Shown here one piece after another: positions 40,576 to 48,798 of a stretch of DNA of 64,000 nucleotides. Made by a program: the position numbers and the translations under genes. The stretch lies in the NCBI RefSeq assembly GCF_947077775.1, contig NZ_CAMTTE010000001.1, positions 248,001 to 312,000 of the forward strand, given 5' to 3'. Under the pieces are notes generated by a model, which had not been told where the DNA came from, did not search any database, and saw only the letters and a list, made by a program, of their open reading frames with translations. Position 1 is the stretch's first letter; each line of letters begins with the position of its first letter. The DNA is from Salinibacter pepae. GTDB lineage: Bacteria; Bacteroidota; Rhodothermia; Rhodothermales; Salinibacteraceae.

Positions 40576-41358
40576 GTGCCGCGAGATCCCGTCGATAGAC
40601 CAGGCGATCCCCTTTCGGTGGCCGTTCCGCTCCGTCCGGACCTCTCATCTCGCCTGGAGACCGAGGAGTGGATGGATGATTTTTCGATCGCGGACGCTCG
40701 TCTCACGCGGGCCCTCCGCGACCTCCGACGCATCAACCGGCTGCTCGGAGGGTACCGGGCCACGGATCACGTCCTCGACCCGGCGCTCAGGCACCACGAA
40801 CGCCTCCGTCTGCTGGACGTGGGGTGCGGGAGCGGAGACCACTTGGTCCACCTGGCCCGGCGAGGCGAGCGCTTCGGGTGCACCCTGGACCTCATCGGCG
40901 TTGACGCCAACCCCGTCACGGTGGGCCATGCCCGGGCCCATCTGGACCAACACCTGCCCCCCCGTCTTCGGGACCGGGTCCGTGTCGAGATCGGGGACGC
41001 CCAGGCCCTTTCCCACGATGCCGGGGCCGTCGACATCGCCCACGCGGCCCTGTTTCTGCATCACTTTCACGGCCCCTCGGCGGTCCGGGTGCTCTCGGAG
41101 ATGCAGCGGGTGGCCCGGTACGGCCTTCTCGTAAACGACCTCCACCGGCACCTCCTCGCCTATGTGGGAATCTGGGGCCTCAGCCGCGCCCTCGGGCTCG
41201 CCCCGATGGTGCAGCACGACGGGCCCGTGTCCGTCCGGCGTGGGTTTCGTCGGGCGGACCTCCACACCCTCGCCCGGGACGCCCGGCTGCCCGCCCCAAC
41301 CGTCCGGTGGCATTGGGCCTTCCGGTGGACCCTGTCGACGCTCGACCTCGACGCATGA
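40576..41358 (+). CDS. SAM-dependent methyltransferase
   Basis: A 260-residue methyltransferase. The SAM site is 'LRLLDVGCGSGDHLVHLARRG', followed by 'LIGVDANPVTVGHARAHL', 'VEIGDAQALSHDAGAVDIAHAALFLHHF' and 'GLLVNDLHRHLLAYVG'. The C-terminal part (AYVGIWGLSRAL...SVRRGFRRADLHTLARDA) matches the group of methyltransferases often encoded beside FAD oxidoreductases and type III polyketide synthases in bacteria. The start is a GTG at 40576, chosen because it lies 17 bp after the previous gene and the upstream frame overlaps that gene; an ATG at 40672 is too close to the fold. The next gene, 117 bp later, is an FAD oxidoreductase, probably its pathway partner. Confidence 0.85.
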   Translation: MPRDPVDRPGDPLSVAVPLRPDLSSRLETEEWMDDFSIADARLTRALRDLRRINRLLGGYRATDHVLDPALRHHERLRLLDVGCGSGDHLVHLARRGERFGCTLDLIGVDANPVTVGHARAHLDQHLPPRLRDRVRVEIGDAQALSHDAGAVDIAHAALFLHHFHGPSAVRVLSEMQRVARYGLLVNDLHRHLLAYVGIWGLSRALGLAPMVQHDGPVSVRRGFRRADLHTLARDARLPAPTVRWHWAFRWTLSTLDLDA

Positions 41359-41475
41359 CGGCCCCGCGCCGAAAGACGTTTCCATTCTGTGACGGACGGG
41401 TCCGCGGCCGTCGGGAGCCAACCGGCCGGTTGCCAGTTGCTTCAATCCATTGCCATTCGCAACCAACATCCTTTC

Positions 41476-42633
41476 ATGCCCTACGATGCGCTCGTAATTG
41501 GCGGCGGCCTATCGGGGTGCAGCACCGCACTCCAACTGGCCCGCGAGGGCCACGACGTGCTTCTGGCCGAGCAGTCAACCTACCCGCGCCAGAAACTGTG
41601 TGGGGAGTTCTTGTCGCCGGAAGCGCAGTCCTCGTTCCGACGCCTCGGCGTGCTCGACGACGTTCGCGCCGCGGGGGCGAAACCCATCGGACGGACGTGC
41701 CTGACCACCTCCAGCGGCGCCTCAACGTCCCACTCTCTTCCCAATGCGGCCCTTGGCTTTAGCCGCTACCGGCTCGATCAACTGCTCTTCCAAAAGGCCT
41801 GCACGACGGGGGTCGAAGGCCGCCCCGGGACCCGGGTTACAAACATCCGTGGCAGTCTCCGGGACGGGTTCGTAGCAAGCGTCGGTGGAGACCCTGTAGA
41901 GGCCCGTCTCGTGCTGGGGGCGCACGGCCGCCGGAGTCGACTGGACCGGTCGTTGGAACGGCCCTTTCTGTCGGAAACCACGCCGTACGTGGCCTTCAAG
42001 GCCCACTACGCCGGCCCCGCCGCGGCGGACCTGGAGAACACGATTGAGCTTCATAGCTCCTCGGGCGCGTACTGCGGACTGTCTCCGGTTGAGGGGGACC
42101 GCATCAACGTCTGTTGGATCGGGCGCACCGACGCCCTCAAGGACGCCGGCGGATCGCCCGAGGGCATGCTCAACACCACCCTCCGCCAGAACCCGGCCTT
42201 CGACGAGCGGCTCAGCGGACTGACGCGTGTCAGCGACCGCTTCGAGGCGGTGAGCCAGGTCCCCCTCATGCCGAAATCCCGGTTCGCAGATGACGTGTGC
42301 ATGATCGGAGACGCCGCGGGCATGATTGCCCCGCTCTGCGGCGACGGGATGGCGATGGCGCTCCGGACCGCGGATCTCGTGAGTCCGCTGGCATCCGACT
42401 TTCTCAACGGACGGCATCCGGCCCGCGCGTTCCGGTCGAGCTACAAGACCGCCTGGACCGACACGTTCGGCCAACGCATGCGGTTGGGGCGGTGGATCCA
42501 CGCGGCGGCGTTTCGTCCAGGGGCCGCCTGGGCCCTGGTCCAGAGCTGTCGGCTGCTTCCGCCGCTCGCGCAGTGGATCATCCGTAGCACCCGGGGGCGG
42601 CAGGGGGCCCTCGCCGGTGCGGGGGCGCCGTGA
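41476..42633 (+). CDS. FAD-dependent oxidoreductase, geranylgeranyl-reductase-like
   Basis: A 385-residue flavoprotein of the geranylgeranyl-reductase/PHBH-like group. FAD fingerprint 'GGGLSGCSTALQLAREGHDVLLAEQ' near residues 9-14 and 'KLCGEFLSPEA' follow the family; the second FAD motif is 'CMIGDAAGMIAPLCGDGMAMALRTADL'. The C-terminal part is helical and basic with a hydrophobic patch, suggesting a lipid or polyketide substrate. In other bacteria this gene and a methyltransferase flank type III polyketide synthases that make alkylresorcinols or related quinones; no synthase is seen within this window, so the substrate is open. It starts at ATG 41476 and converges on the sua5 gene. Confidence 0.85.
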   Translation: MPYDALVIGGGLSGCSTALQLAREGHDVLLAEQSTYPRQKLCGEFLSPEAQSSFRRLGVLDDVRAAGAKPIGRTCLTTSSGASTSHSLPNAALGFSRYRLDQLLFQKACTTGVEGRPGTRVTNIRGSLRDGFVASVGGDPVEARLVLGAHGRRSRLDRSLERPFLSETTPYVAFKAHYAGPAAADLENTIELHSSSGAYCGLSPVEGDRINVCWIGRTDALKDAGGSPEGMLNTTLRQNPAFDERLSGLTRVSDRFEAVSQVPLMPKSRFADDVCMIGDAAGMIAPLCGDGMAMALRTADLVSPLASDFLNGRHPARAFRSSYKTAWTDTFGQRMRLGRWIHAAAFRPGAAWALVQSCRLLPPLAQWIIRSTRGRQGALAGAGAP

Positions 42634-42683
42634 TGAACCCGGTGCTCCGAGCGAAATGAATGTCGCGCACAGGCCCGACCGTT

Positions 42684-43631
42684 CTACCGGGCCGCCGCAC
42701 GACGAAGGCGGTCGTTGAGCGCCCGCCCCAGTCCGCTGGGCGGTACGGTCTGGGCGTAGATGACCTCAACCTCGTTCTCGTCACAGGTCCGAAAGATATG
42801 GAAGAGGTCGTGGGCGTAGGCCCTCACGCTCTCCTCGACATACACGGTCCCGAGGGCGTCCGGATGGGGAGGCCCATCGAGCCCGACGTACGCGTGGCGC
42901 TCCCCGGAGACGGCCTCCGAGGGATCCTCGACGAGCCGCACCTGGGCGGACGGCGCGTAGTGCCGGTGGCGCGTGCCCGGGCTCCGCGCGCTTCCCTCCG
43001 CGTCCGAGGAGGGCACCTGCACGGCCCCCAGGGCGCGACGGAGGGACTCGACCGTCACGGCCCCGGGGCGAAGCACCGTGGCGGGGGCTGTGGTGCAGTC
43101 CACGACCGTCGACTCAACCCCGGCGTCCGTGCGCCCGCCCTGCAGGATGCAGTCGATGCGCCCCGCCAGGTCGTGCTCTACGGCCTCCCAGCTCGTCGGG
43201 CTCGGCCGGCCCGACCGGTTGGCCGACGGCGCCGGCACCGGCGTGTCGCACGCCTCCAGAAAAGACTGCGTCAGCGGCAGCCGCGGGATGCGGACCCCCA
43301 CTGTCTCGAGCCCCGCCGTGACGACCGAGGGGAGGTCCTCATGCTTGGGCAGAACGAGGGTCAGGGGGCCCGGGGCGAAGGCATCCAGGAGGTGCTGCGC
43401 GACAGAGGGGACGCGGGCCGCCACCTGCCCAATCTGGTCCCGGCGTCGGAGATGGACGATCAGCGGATTGTCGGCCGGACGGCCCTTGGCCTCAAAGATG
43501 CGCCGCACGGCGTCCGGCTGGAAGACGTCCGCCCCGAGCCCGTAGACCGTTTCGGTGGGAAAGGCGACCAGCTCGCCGCGGCGAAGGCGAGCGGCTGCCT
43601 CCGTGGGAGAAGTCGTGCGTGTGGTTGCCAC
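42684..43631 (-). CDS. L-threonylcarbamoyladenylate synthase (Sua5 type)
   Basis: A 315-residue enzyme that makes threonylcarbamoyl-AMP from Thr, bicarbonate and ATP, the first step of the universal tRNA t6A37 modification. The YrdC fold spans about residues 8-200 ('RRGELVAFPTETVYGLGADV', 'IFEAKGRPADNPLIVHL' with the Lys/Arg nucleotide contacts, 'PVPAPSANRSGRPSPT', 'STVVDCT', 'LRPGAV'). The C-terminal Sua5 domain ('RHRHYAPSAQVRLVEDP', 'LFHIFRTCDENEVEVIYAQ', 'GLGRALNDRLRRAA') makes this the long Sua5 form. The frame is open to 43922, but homology begins just after GTG 43631, and the longer frame would run into the divergent DUF1232 gene. Start choice is moderate. Confidence 0.9.
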   Translation of the reverse strand: MATTRTTSPTEAAARLRRGELVAFPTETVYGLGADVFQPDAVRRIFEAKGRPADNPLIVHLRRRDQIGQVAARVPSVAQHLLDAFAPGPLTLVLPKHEDLPSVVTAGLETVGVRIPRLPLTQSFLEACDTPVPAPSANRSGRPSPTSWEAVEHDLAGRIDCILQGGRTDAGVESTVVDCTTAPATVLRPGAVTVESLRRALGAVQVPSSDAEGSARSPGTRHRHYAPSAQVRLVEDPSEAVSGERHAYVGLDGPPHPDALGTVYVEESVRAYAHDLFHIFRTCDENEVEVIYAQTVPPSGLGRALNDRLRRAAAR

Positions 43632-43754
43632 AGGAAAAACCAACAGCGAGTTCGAGACGACTGCCCGGGCGGGCACTACCGATGCGGTTGACTTTCCTCC
43701 CCATCTTCTCTTAGCATCGAAGAGACGCATCTTTCCGACCCGGCCCTCGTTCCC

Positions 43755-44219
43755 ATGCCCTCCGACCCGACCTCTCGTGGTGAGCAAACGTCTACGCCAG
43801 AGCTTGCCTTGGGCCCAGCGCCGAGCCGTTCGGAGGTGACAAGCACCCTCACCGAGGCCGCCCGTCGGGTTTTGCGGCGCCGGTTTCGGGTGGTGCTGCT
43901 CATCCGGGATGCCTATGCCCACCTAGAGGCCAACACCGACGCCCTCACGGCCGTGTGGACGGATCTGCAGGCGGCCCTCCGCCTTCTGGTGGCCTGGACG
44001 CGCCGGTCGTACCGAAAGGTTTCCACGACGTCTCTGGTGCTTCTGGTGGCCGCCCTCCTGTACTTCGTCGCCCCAATCGACGCCATTCCCGACCCCCTTG
44101 GGGCCCTCGGGTTCGTCGACGACCTTGCCGTCGTTCAGACGGCCGTGGAGACGGTGCGCGACGAGCTGGATCAGTTCCGCAACTGGGAGGCGAGACAGCG
44201 CCTTCCGGCATCGTCGTAG
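43755..44219 (+). CDS. DUF1232 (YkvA-like) membrane protein
   Basis: A 154-residue protein carrying the DUF1232 signature 'LLVAALLYFVAPIDAIPDPLGALGFVDDLAVV' (about residues 95-127), a membrane hairpin with the highly conserved PxDxIPD core. The head (1-35) is Ser/Thr/Pro rich and probably disordered, followed by a basic helical segment (VLRRRFRVVLLIRDAYAHL). The end is charged. The function of YkvA-like proteins is not settled. It lies on the plus strand, divergent from sua5, and a 26-aa membrane peptide gene follows 37 bp later. Family call is firm, role unknown. Confidence 0.87.
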   Translation: MPSDPTSRGEQTSTPELALGPAPSRSEVTSTLTEAARRVLRRRFRVVLLIRDAYAHLEANTDALTAVWTDLQAALRLLVAWTRRSYRKVSTTSLVLLVAALLYFVAPIDAIPDPLGALGFVDDLAVVQTAVETVRDELDQFRNWEARQRLPASS

Positions 44220-44256
44220 CCCCCGCGCCCTTCTCCATCCGAGCCCACGGCCGTTT

Positions 44257-44337
44257 ATGTTTACCTACATCCTCCTCGCCCTGATCGCCGGGCTTCTCAC
44301 CGGGGTGCTGATCGCCTGGTACCGTCGCAACAACTAG
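44257..44337 (+). CDS. 26-aa single-pass membrane peptide
   Basis: A tiny ORF from ATG 44257 to TAG 44335-44337 codes for MFTYILLALIAGLLTGVLIA followed by WYRRNN. The first 20 residues are one hydrophobic helix with a Gly-x3-Gly spacing, followed by Trp/Tyr and basic residues, as in small inner-membrane proteins (positive-inside anchoring). It is 37 bp after the DUF1232 membrane protein gene in the same direction, so coexpression is likely. As it is too short for statistics, support comes only from the hydrophobic pattern and position. It converges on the ferredoxin gene 10 bp away. Confidence 0.5.
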   Translation: MFTYILLALIAGLLTGVLIAWYRRNN

Positions 44338-44347
44338 CCTCCCCGTG

Positions 44348-44593
44348 CTAGGGGACGATCCGCTCCCCATCCTCGTCCTCCACGATCAGTGCATCCACCG
44401 GACACAGGGCCGCTGCTTCCTCCAAGCGTCCCTGTTCAATGTCAGGCGTTTCGTCCTGAAAGTCGACGATGTTGTCTTCCCGGATCACGTAAATCTCGGG
44501 CGCGATGTTCGTGCAGTTGCCCGATCCAATGCAGAGGGTACGATCGATGCGAACCGTCTGGCCGCTGATTTCTCGTTCGCGGGTGTCAGCCAT
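44348..44593 (-). CDS. Ferredoxin, three-cysteine (3Fe-4S-type)
   Basis: An 81-residue acidic ferredoxin resembling the small electron carriers of P450 and Streptomyces-type systems. Cys21, Cys27 (CIGSGNC) and Cys64 (CPVDAL) give three ligands, and the fourth position of a 4Fe-4S cluster is Gly/Ser, which suggests a [3Fe-4S] cluster or one with a non-Cys ligand. 'FQDETPDIEQGRLEEAAALCPVDALIVEDEDG' matches the family end. The frame is open to 44761, but MADTRE at 44593 is the natural start. No P450 or reductase gene is adjacent. The neighbour upstream is the GCS2-CBS gene on the same strand, 171 bp away. Confidence 0.85.
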   Translation of the reverse strand: MADTREREISGQTVRIDRTLCIGSGNCTNIAPEIYVIREDNIVDFQDETPDIEQGRLEEAAALCPVDALIVEDEDGERIVP

Positions 44594-44685
44594 GCTTCTG
44601 AGGGTGGGTATCAAGATGCTAGAACAGAGTGGATTTCCCGTTCCAGTGCCACGGGCGGCGCCCCCGCACGTTCCCCTTTTGCCGC

Positions 44686-44715
44686 GTTTCGTCGCGCGTC
44701 GTTTCGTCGCGCGTC
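44686..44715. repeat. 15-bp perfect tandem duplication
   Basis: GTTTCGTCGCGCGTC occurs twice in a row (44686-44700, 44701-44715) in the 171-bp spacer between the ferredoxin and GCS2-CBS genes, within the presumed promoter region of the ferredoxin gene. The unit could set spacing of a promoter element. Confidence 0.9.
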
Positions 44716-44764
44716 TCACGAGGAGCGAGGGGCTTTGCGGAGGAATCCGTCCGCCCCTCACGGG

Positions 44765-46738
44765 TTAGGAGCTCGCGTCAACGCCCCCCGAGTCCGACGA
44801 GGCGCCGCTGGCCTCTGCGTCCCCGTCCAGGCCGAGCGTCTCGTCGAGGATATTGCCCGCAATCTGAATGAAGTCATGCTCGGTAATGATGCCGACCAGT
44901 CGGTTCTCGCGCACCACGGGCAGGGCCCCGATTTCGTGCTCACGCATGAGCTCCACGGCCTCCAGGGTCGGGCGGTCCGGGGACACCGAGATGGGATCCT
45001 CGACCATAATCTCTCCCACCGGCACGCCGCCCTCCGGCTGCTCGGTCCGTTCGGCCATGTGGCGGAGAAGGGTGCGGTGGCTCACGAGTCCCACGAGCCG
45101 GTGCTCTTCGTCCTCCACGAGGACATGGCGGATCTTTTGCCAGTCCATCAGCCGTGCCACAAACTCGATCGATTCCTTCTCGTGCACGGTGAAGGGATCC
45201 GTGGTCATGTAGGCCTCTACGTTCGTTTCCTGCATGCCGGTCGGGGTGTACCCCTCCTCGAGGGTCGCCAGGGACCACTCGTGGACCGGGTGCCCCTCCT
45301 TCTGACGCTCCACCATCCCCCGCGTGAGCGCCCCGAGGCGCTCGGCCCGCGACCCGACCTCCTCCATGCGGGCCAGGGAGTCGAGCTGCCACTGCGCTCC
45401 GGTCTGCTGGGTTTCTACGCGTTTCTGGATGACCCCGAGGTACCGATCAATGTCCGACGACGCAATGTCGGAGGTTCGGAGGCCCTCCTCCGCCAGCGGG
45501 ATGAGGGTGTCGAGAATCAGCTCGTGGGCCGGGCGGTTGCTGCCGTCCAGCCACGTAAACTGGGAGGCCAGGCCGCTCCGGGCGGCCGCGTTGAAGTTGT
45601 ATCGGGCCTCATAGAAGTCGATGTGCTCGGACACGTCGCGGTACTCGTGGGCCAGCCCCGCCACGAGCCCGTACCAGAAGACCGCGTTTGCGATCTCGTC
45701 GATGACGGTTGGGCCGGACGGCAACACCCGATTCTCGATCCGCAGGTGGGGCTTCCCGTCGGTGATGCCGTAGCAGGCGCGGTTCCAGCGATACACGGTG
45801 CCGTTGTGGAGCTGCAGGGCCTTGAGATTGGGCACCCTCCCTGCCTCCAGCGCCTCCAGCGAGTCCTCACCCAGCTCCGTCGTCAGGAGCACCCGGAAGC
45901 GGGAGATGTCCTGCTTGAAGATTTCCATCACCGACTCGTCCACCCAGTCCGTGCCGAAGTGCACGCGGGGGCTCATCTCTCGCAGGTATAGGTTGGTCGA
46001 CCGCGTATCGACGGCCTGCTGGAAGAGCGCAATCCGGGTCTCGCGCCAGAGCCGCTTGCCGAAGAGGAGCGGCGAGTTGGTGGCCGCGGCGAGGCATGGG
46101 GCCGCCACCACCTGGGCAATGTTGTAGTAGCGCGGAAACTCCTCCGGCGACACCTGGAAGTGCGTCTGGAAGCTCGTGTTGCACCCCTCCAGCATGATGG
46201 AGTCGTGCTTCACGAACAGCTCGTCGATGCCGCGGATCTGATACTGCCCCGCCCCGCCCCGCAACCGGGAGATGGCGTCGTTAAGGGCGTAGTAGCGCGG
46301 CCGAGGGGTCATGTAGTCCATTGCGAAGTCCGACAGGTGGGCCGTGGGCAGGATGCCCGTGAGGGCAATCTCACTGTCCACCTGTTGCGTGAGGCCCCGC
46401 ACTGTCTCGACCAGCTCGGACGTCGACGCCTCCATCTGCTGGAAGCAGTCTCCCCCAAACCGAAGCGGGTCCATGTTGAACTCCACGTTGTACCGCGTCA
46501 GCTCCGTGACGATGCGCTCGTCGGTGTTTCGCTCGAGGACCTCTTCGATGACGGGCGCCGGGTCGCCCCGCTCGTCCACCATGAAGAGCTCCTGCTCGGC
46601 CCCGATGCGGCGCGTTCCGCTCTCAAACATGTCCTCGTGGAGCATGAGCTCCAGCGCCCGGACATCCCGCATCAGGTGATTTGTAAACTTGCGGAGCTTG
46701 GAGGGCTCAGCGTCCCGGCGTACGTTGTGTTCACCCAT
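44765..46738 (-). CDS. Glutamate-cysteine ligase (GCS2)-like protein fused to two CBS domains
   Basis: A 657-residue two-part protein. Residues about 20-420 are a GCS2-type carboxylate-amine ligase ('GAEQELFMVDERGDPAP', 'ELTRYNVEFNMDPLRFGGDCFQQME', 'NTSFQTHFQV', 'PCLAAATNSPLLFGKRLWRETRIALFQQA', 'TVYRWNRACYGITDGKPHLRIENRVLPSGPT'). Members make gamma-glutamylcysteine or related gamma-Glu amides. Residues 507-633 are two CBS repeats ('AYMTTDPFTVHEKESIEF', 'EIMVEDPISVSPDRPTLEAVELMREHEIGALPVV'), adenine-nucleotide sensors. The tail is acidic. Nucleotide control of ligase activity is inferred. The product is unknown; a low-molecular-weight thiol is possible. ATG 46738 is preferred over 46777. It is divergent from the TPR gene. 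Confidence 0.85.
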   Translation of the reverse strand: MGEHNVRRDAEPSKLRKFTNHLMRDVRALELMLHEDMFESGTRRIGAEQELFMVDERGDPAPVIEEVLERNTDERIVTELTRYNVEFNMDPLRFGGDCFQQMEASTSELVETVRGLTQQVDSEIALTGILPTAHLSDFAMDYMTPRPRYYALNDAISRLRGGAGQYQIRGIDELFVKHDSIMLEGCNTSFQTHFQVSPEEFPRYYNIAQVVAAPCLAAATNSPLLFGKRLWRETRIALFQQAVDTRSTNLYLREMSPRVHFGTDWVDESVMEIFKQDISRFRVLLTTELGEDSLEALEAGRVPNLKALQLHNGTVYRWNRACYGITDGKPHLRIENRVLPSGPTVIDEIANAVFWYGLVAGLAHEYRDVSEHIDFYEARYNFNAAARSGLASQFTWLDGSNRPAHELILDTLIPLAEEGLRTSDIASSDIDRYLGVIQKRVETQQTGAQWQLDSLARMEEVGSRAERLGALTRGMVERQKEGHPVHEWSLATLEEGYTPTGMQETNVEAYMTTDPFTVHEKESIEFVARLMDWQKIRHVLVEDEEHRLVGLVSHRTLLRHMAERTEQPEGGVPVGEIMVEDPISVSPDRPTLEAVELMREHEIGALPVVRENRLVGIITEHDFIQIAGNILDETLGLDGDAEASGASSDSGGVDASS

Positions 46739-46967
46739 GAGTGAGTATGAGGTCTTGTTGGCTACAAAACGACGCACCCCACCGGACTCGTCGGCCGGAA
46801 GGAGTTCCCAAATTTGGCGCAGGGCGTTCGGACACTGGCTGCAAGGTAGAAACGGTTCCTTGTCATTATCAAATCAAAATGAACCACGTCCGTGCCGCGC
46901 CCGTCGAAATGCAGGGTCTCATGGCCCCCAGGTCTGTATCCCGTTCGCATTGTCCCTCCCTCCACGC

Positions 46968-48734
46968 GTGGACGTTCGTTTGCCCTCCCGGTTGGCCCCG
47001 CCCCTGGGCGCAGTGCTCCTGTGTACACTCTTGATGGGCGGGCCGCCGCCCACCGTTGCGTCTCCGGCTGTGCTCCCCCCGTCCGCCGACACCACGTCCC
47101 CCCGGGCTCGCCGGCTGCTCCTTCAGGGCACCACCGAGGCGCAGTTGGGGGACTATGAGGAGGCCATTTCGCACTTTGAGGCGGCGCTGGAGCAGGTGCC
47201 AAAAGCCCCGGTCCTTCTCCAGGCCCTCGCCGACGCGCATGAGGCCCAGGGCGCCCTCTCCACCGCCCTCTTCTATGCGCAGCGGGCCCAGACGCAAGGA
47301 TCGCCTCGCCCGTCGCCCTACCGGCGCCTCGCCGAAATGCAGCGGGCTGCTGGGGACCCGGCCGCAGCCCTCCGCACCTACCAGCAGCTTCTCGACCATT
47401 TCCCCCACGCCAACGACGCGCACCGGGCCCGGGCGTCAATTCAGGCGGACCTGGGGCGGACGAAGGGCGCAATTCAATCCTACAAAATGTACCTCCAGCA
47501 CACCGATTCGCCCCCGATCGACGTGTATCGTCGGCTGCTTTCCCTCTACCGCAAAACGGGCGACAAAGACGGAGTTAAGACCACCCTTCGAACCCTGGTA
47601 GACCGGCGGCCCAATGATCGTTCGTACCGGCGTCGCCTCGGGGAATACTACGCAGACGAGGGGCAGCCCCGAGAGGCGCTCGCCCTACTGGCTCCGCTGG
47701 GGCGGCAGTTCCCCAACGACGAAGCCCTTCGGCGGCAGGTCCGACGGCTCGCCCGCCAGACCGGGCAATCAATTGCCTCCCCCACTCAGCGGGGGCAGTC
47801 GGACTCGACCCGCTCTCAGAGCGCATCCCCGGATGCGCCCCTGCGCCGTGCCCGGTCGATGTACAACGCAGCGACCGCCTCGTCCCCGCCCGACACCGCA
47901 CAGCTGCGCGCCGCGGCGGGGGTGTTGCGGGATGTCTTGCATCAATCCCCCGACCCTGAAGCGGCCCTCTCCCTCCAGGCCGAGCTCTACCAGGCATGGG
48001 GCCGCCCCGAGGAGGCAGGGCGGGCGATGGAGCGGCTTTTGGATCTTACCCCCCGGGCCGCAGGCCGATGGGTGCGGACCGCACAGACGTACCAGCGGGC
48101 GCACCTGTACGCTCGTGCCGCCGAGGTGGCCGAAGAAGGATTCCGGCTCTTCCCCGGACACATGCCCCTGGCCCGCACCGCCGCGTTCGCACGACTTCGC
48201 GCAGGCGACCCCGCCAAGGCCCGACGCCACTTCCAGGATGCCCTGTCTCTCCTCGGCGACTCCACCGGCGCCGCGGCAGAAGCCGTCTTGCACGCTGGCC
48301 TCGGGCTCGCCAAGAGCCGGCTCGGGCGGCCCCGGGAGGCCGACGACGCCCTGAAGAACGCTCGCGCCCTCGCCCCCCAGCATCCACGGGTGGTTCGCCT
48401 GTATGCCCGAAGCCTGGCCCGGCAGGACGACCGGCTGGACCAGGCCCTCGACCTCGCAGAGCGGGCCGTGGAGAATGCCCCGGATTCGCCGTCGGCCCAC
48501 CGCGCGCTGGGACAGGTGCAGTTCCGGCGCGACGAGTTGGAGGCCGCGCGGCGTCACCTGCGCATCGCCCTGGACGCCGGCGGCCCCGCTGCCACGCTCT
48601 TGGAGCGGCTGGGCGACGTGGAGGCGGCGCTGGGCAACGACAGGGCGGCCCGAACGTACTGGCAACGGGCGCTCGACCGCACTCCCGATCGCTCCTCCCT
48701 GCGCGAGAAGCTTGCCGCACCCGCGAACTCATAG
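46968..48734 (+). CDS. Exported TPR protein, 588 aa
   Basis: A 588-residue periplasmic tetratricopeptide protein. The GTG at 46968 begins a signal peptide (LAPPLGAVLLCTLLMGGPPPTVASPA, about residues 8-33); the open frame reaches back to 46689 without homology. Some 12-14 TPR-like units follow, for example 'LLQGTTEAQLGDYEEAISHFEAALEQVPKAPVLLQALADAHEAQG' and 'VLHAGLGLAKSRLGRPREADDALKNARALAPQHPRVV'. A Ser/Gln-rich break (about 270-300) divides two arrays. In Bacteroidota this gene type precedes a DUF4292 lipoprotein gene and an EnvC-like gene, exactly as here, so it may belong to cell-wall remodelling or lipoprotein handling. The spacing to the next gene is 64 bp. Confidence 0.8.
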   Translation: MDVRLPSRLAPPLGAVLLCTLLMGGPPPTVASPAVLPPSADTTSPRARRLLLQGTTEAQLGDYEEAISHFEAALEQVPKAPVLLQALADAHEAQGALSTALFYAQRAQTQGSPRPSPYRRLAEMQRAAGDPAAALRTYQQLLDHFPHANDAHRARASIQADLGRTKGAIQSYKMYLQHTDSPPIDVYRRLLSLYRKTGDKDGVKTTLRTLVDRRPNDRSYRRRLGEYYADEGQPREALALLAPLGRQFPNDEALRRQVRRLARQTGQSIASPTQRGQSDSTRSQSASPDAPLRRARSMYNAATASSPPDTAQLRAAAGVLRDVLHQSPDPEAALSLQAELYQAWGRPEEAGRAMERLLDLTPRAAGRWVRTAQTYQRAHLYARAAEVAEEGFRLFPGHMPLARTAAFARLRAGDPAKARRHFQDALSLLGDSTGAAAEAVLHAGLGLAKSRLGRPREADDALKNARALAPQHPRVVRLYARSLARQDDRLDQALDLAERAVENAPDSPSAHRALGQVQFRRDELEAARRHLRIALDAGGPAATLLERLGDVEAALGNDRAARTYWQRALDRTPDRSSLREKLAAPANS

Positions 48735-48798
48735 CCGTCTTCCTGTTCTCTCCTAAGCGGCACTCGCTGTCTCTTGATCTCAAGGTCCCTCCTCGATC

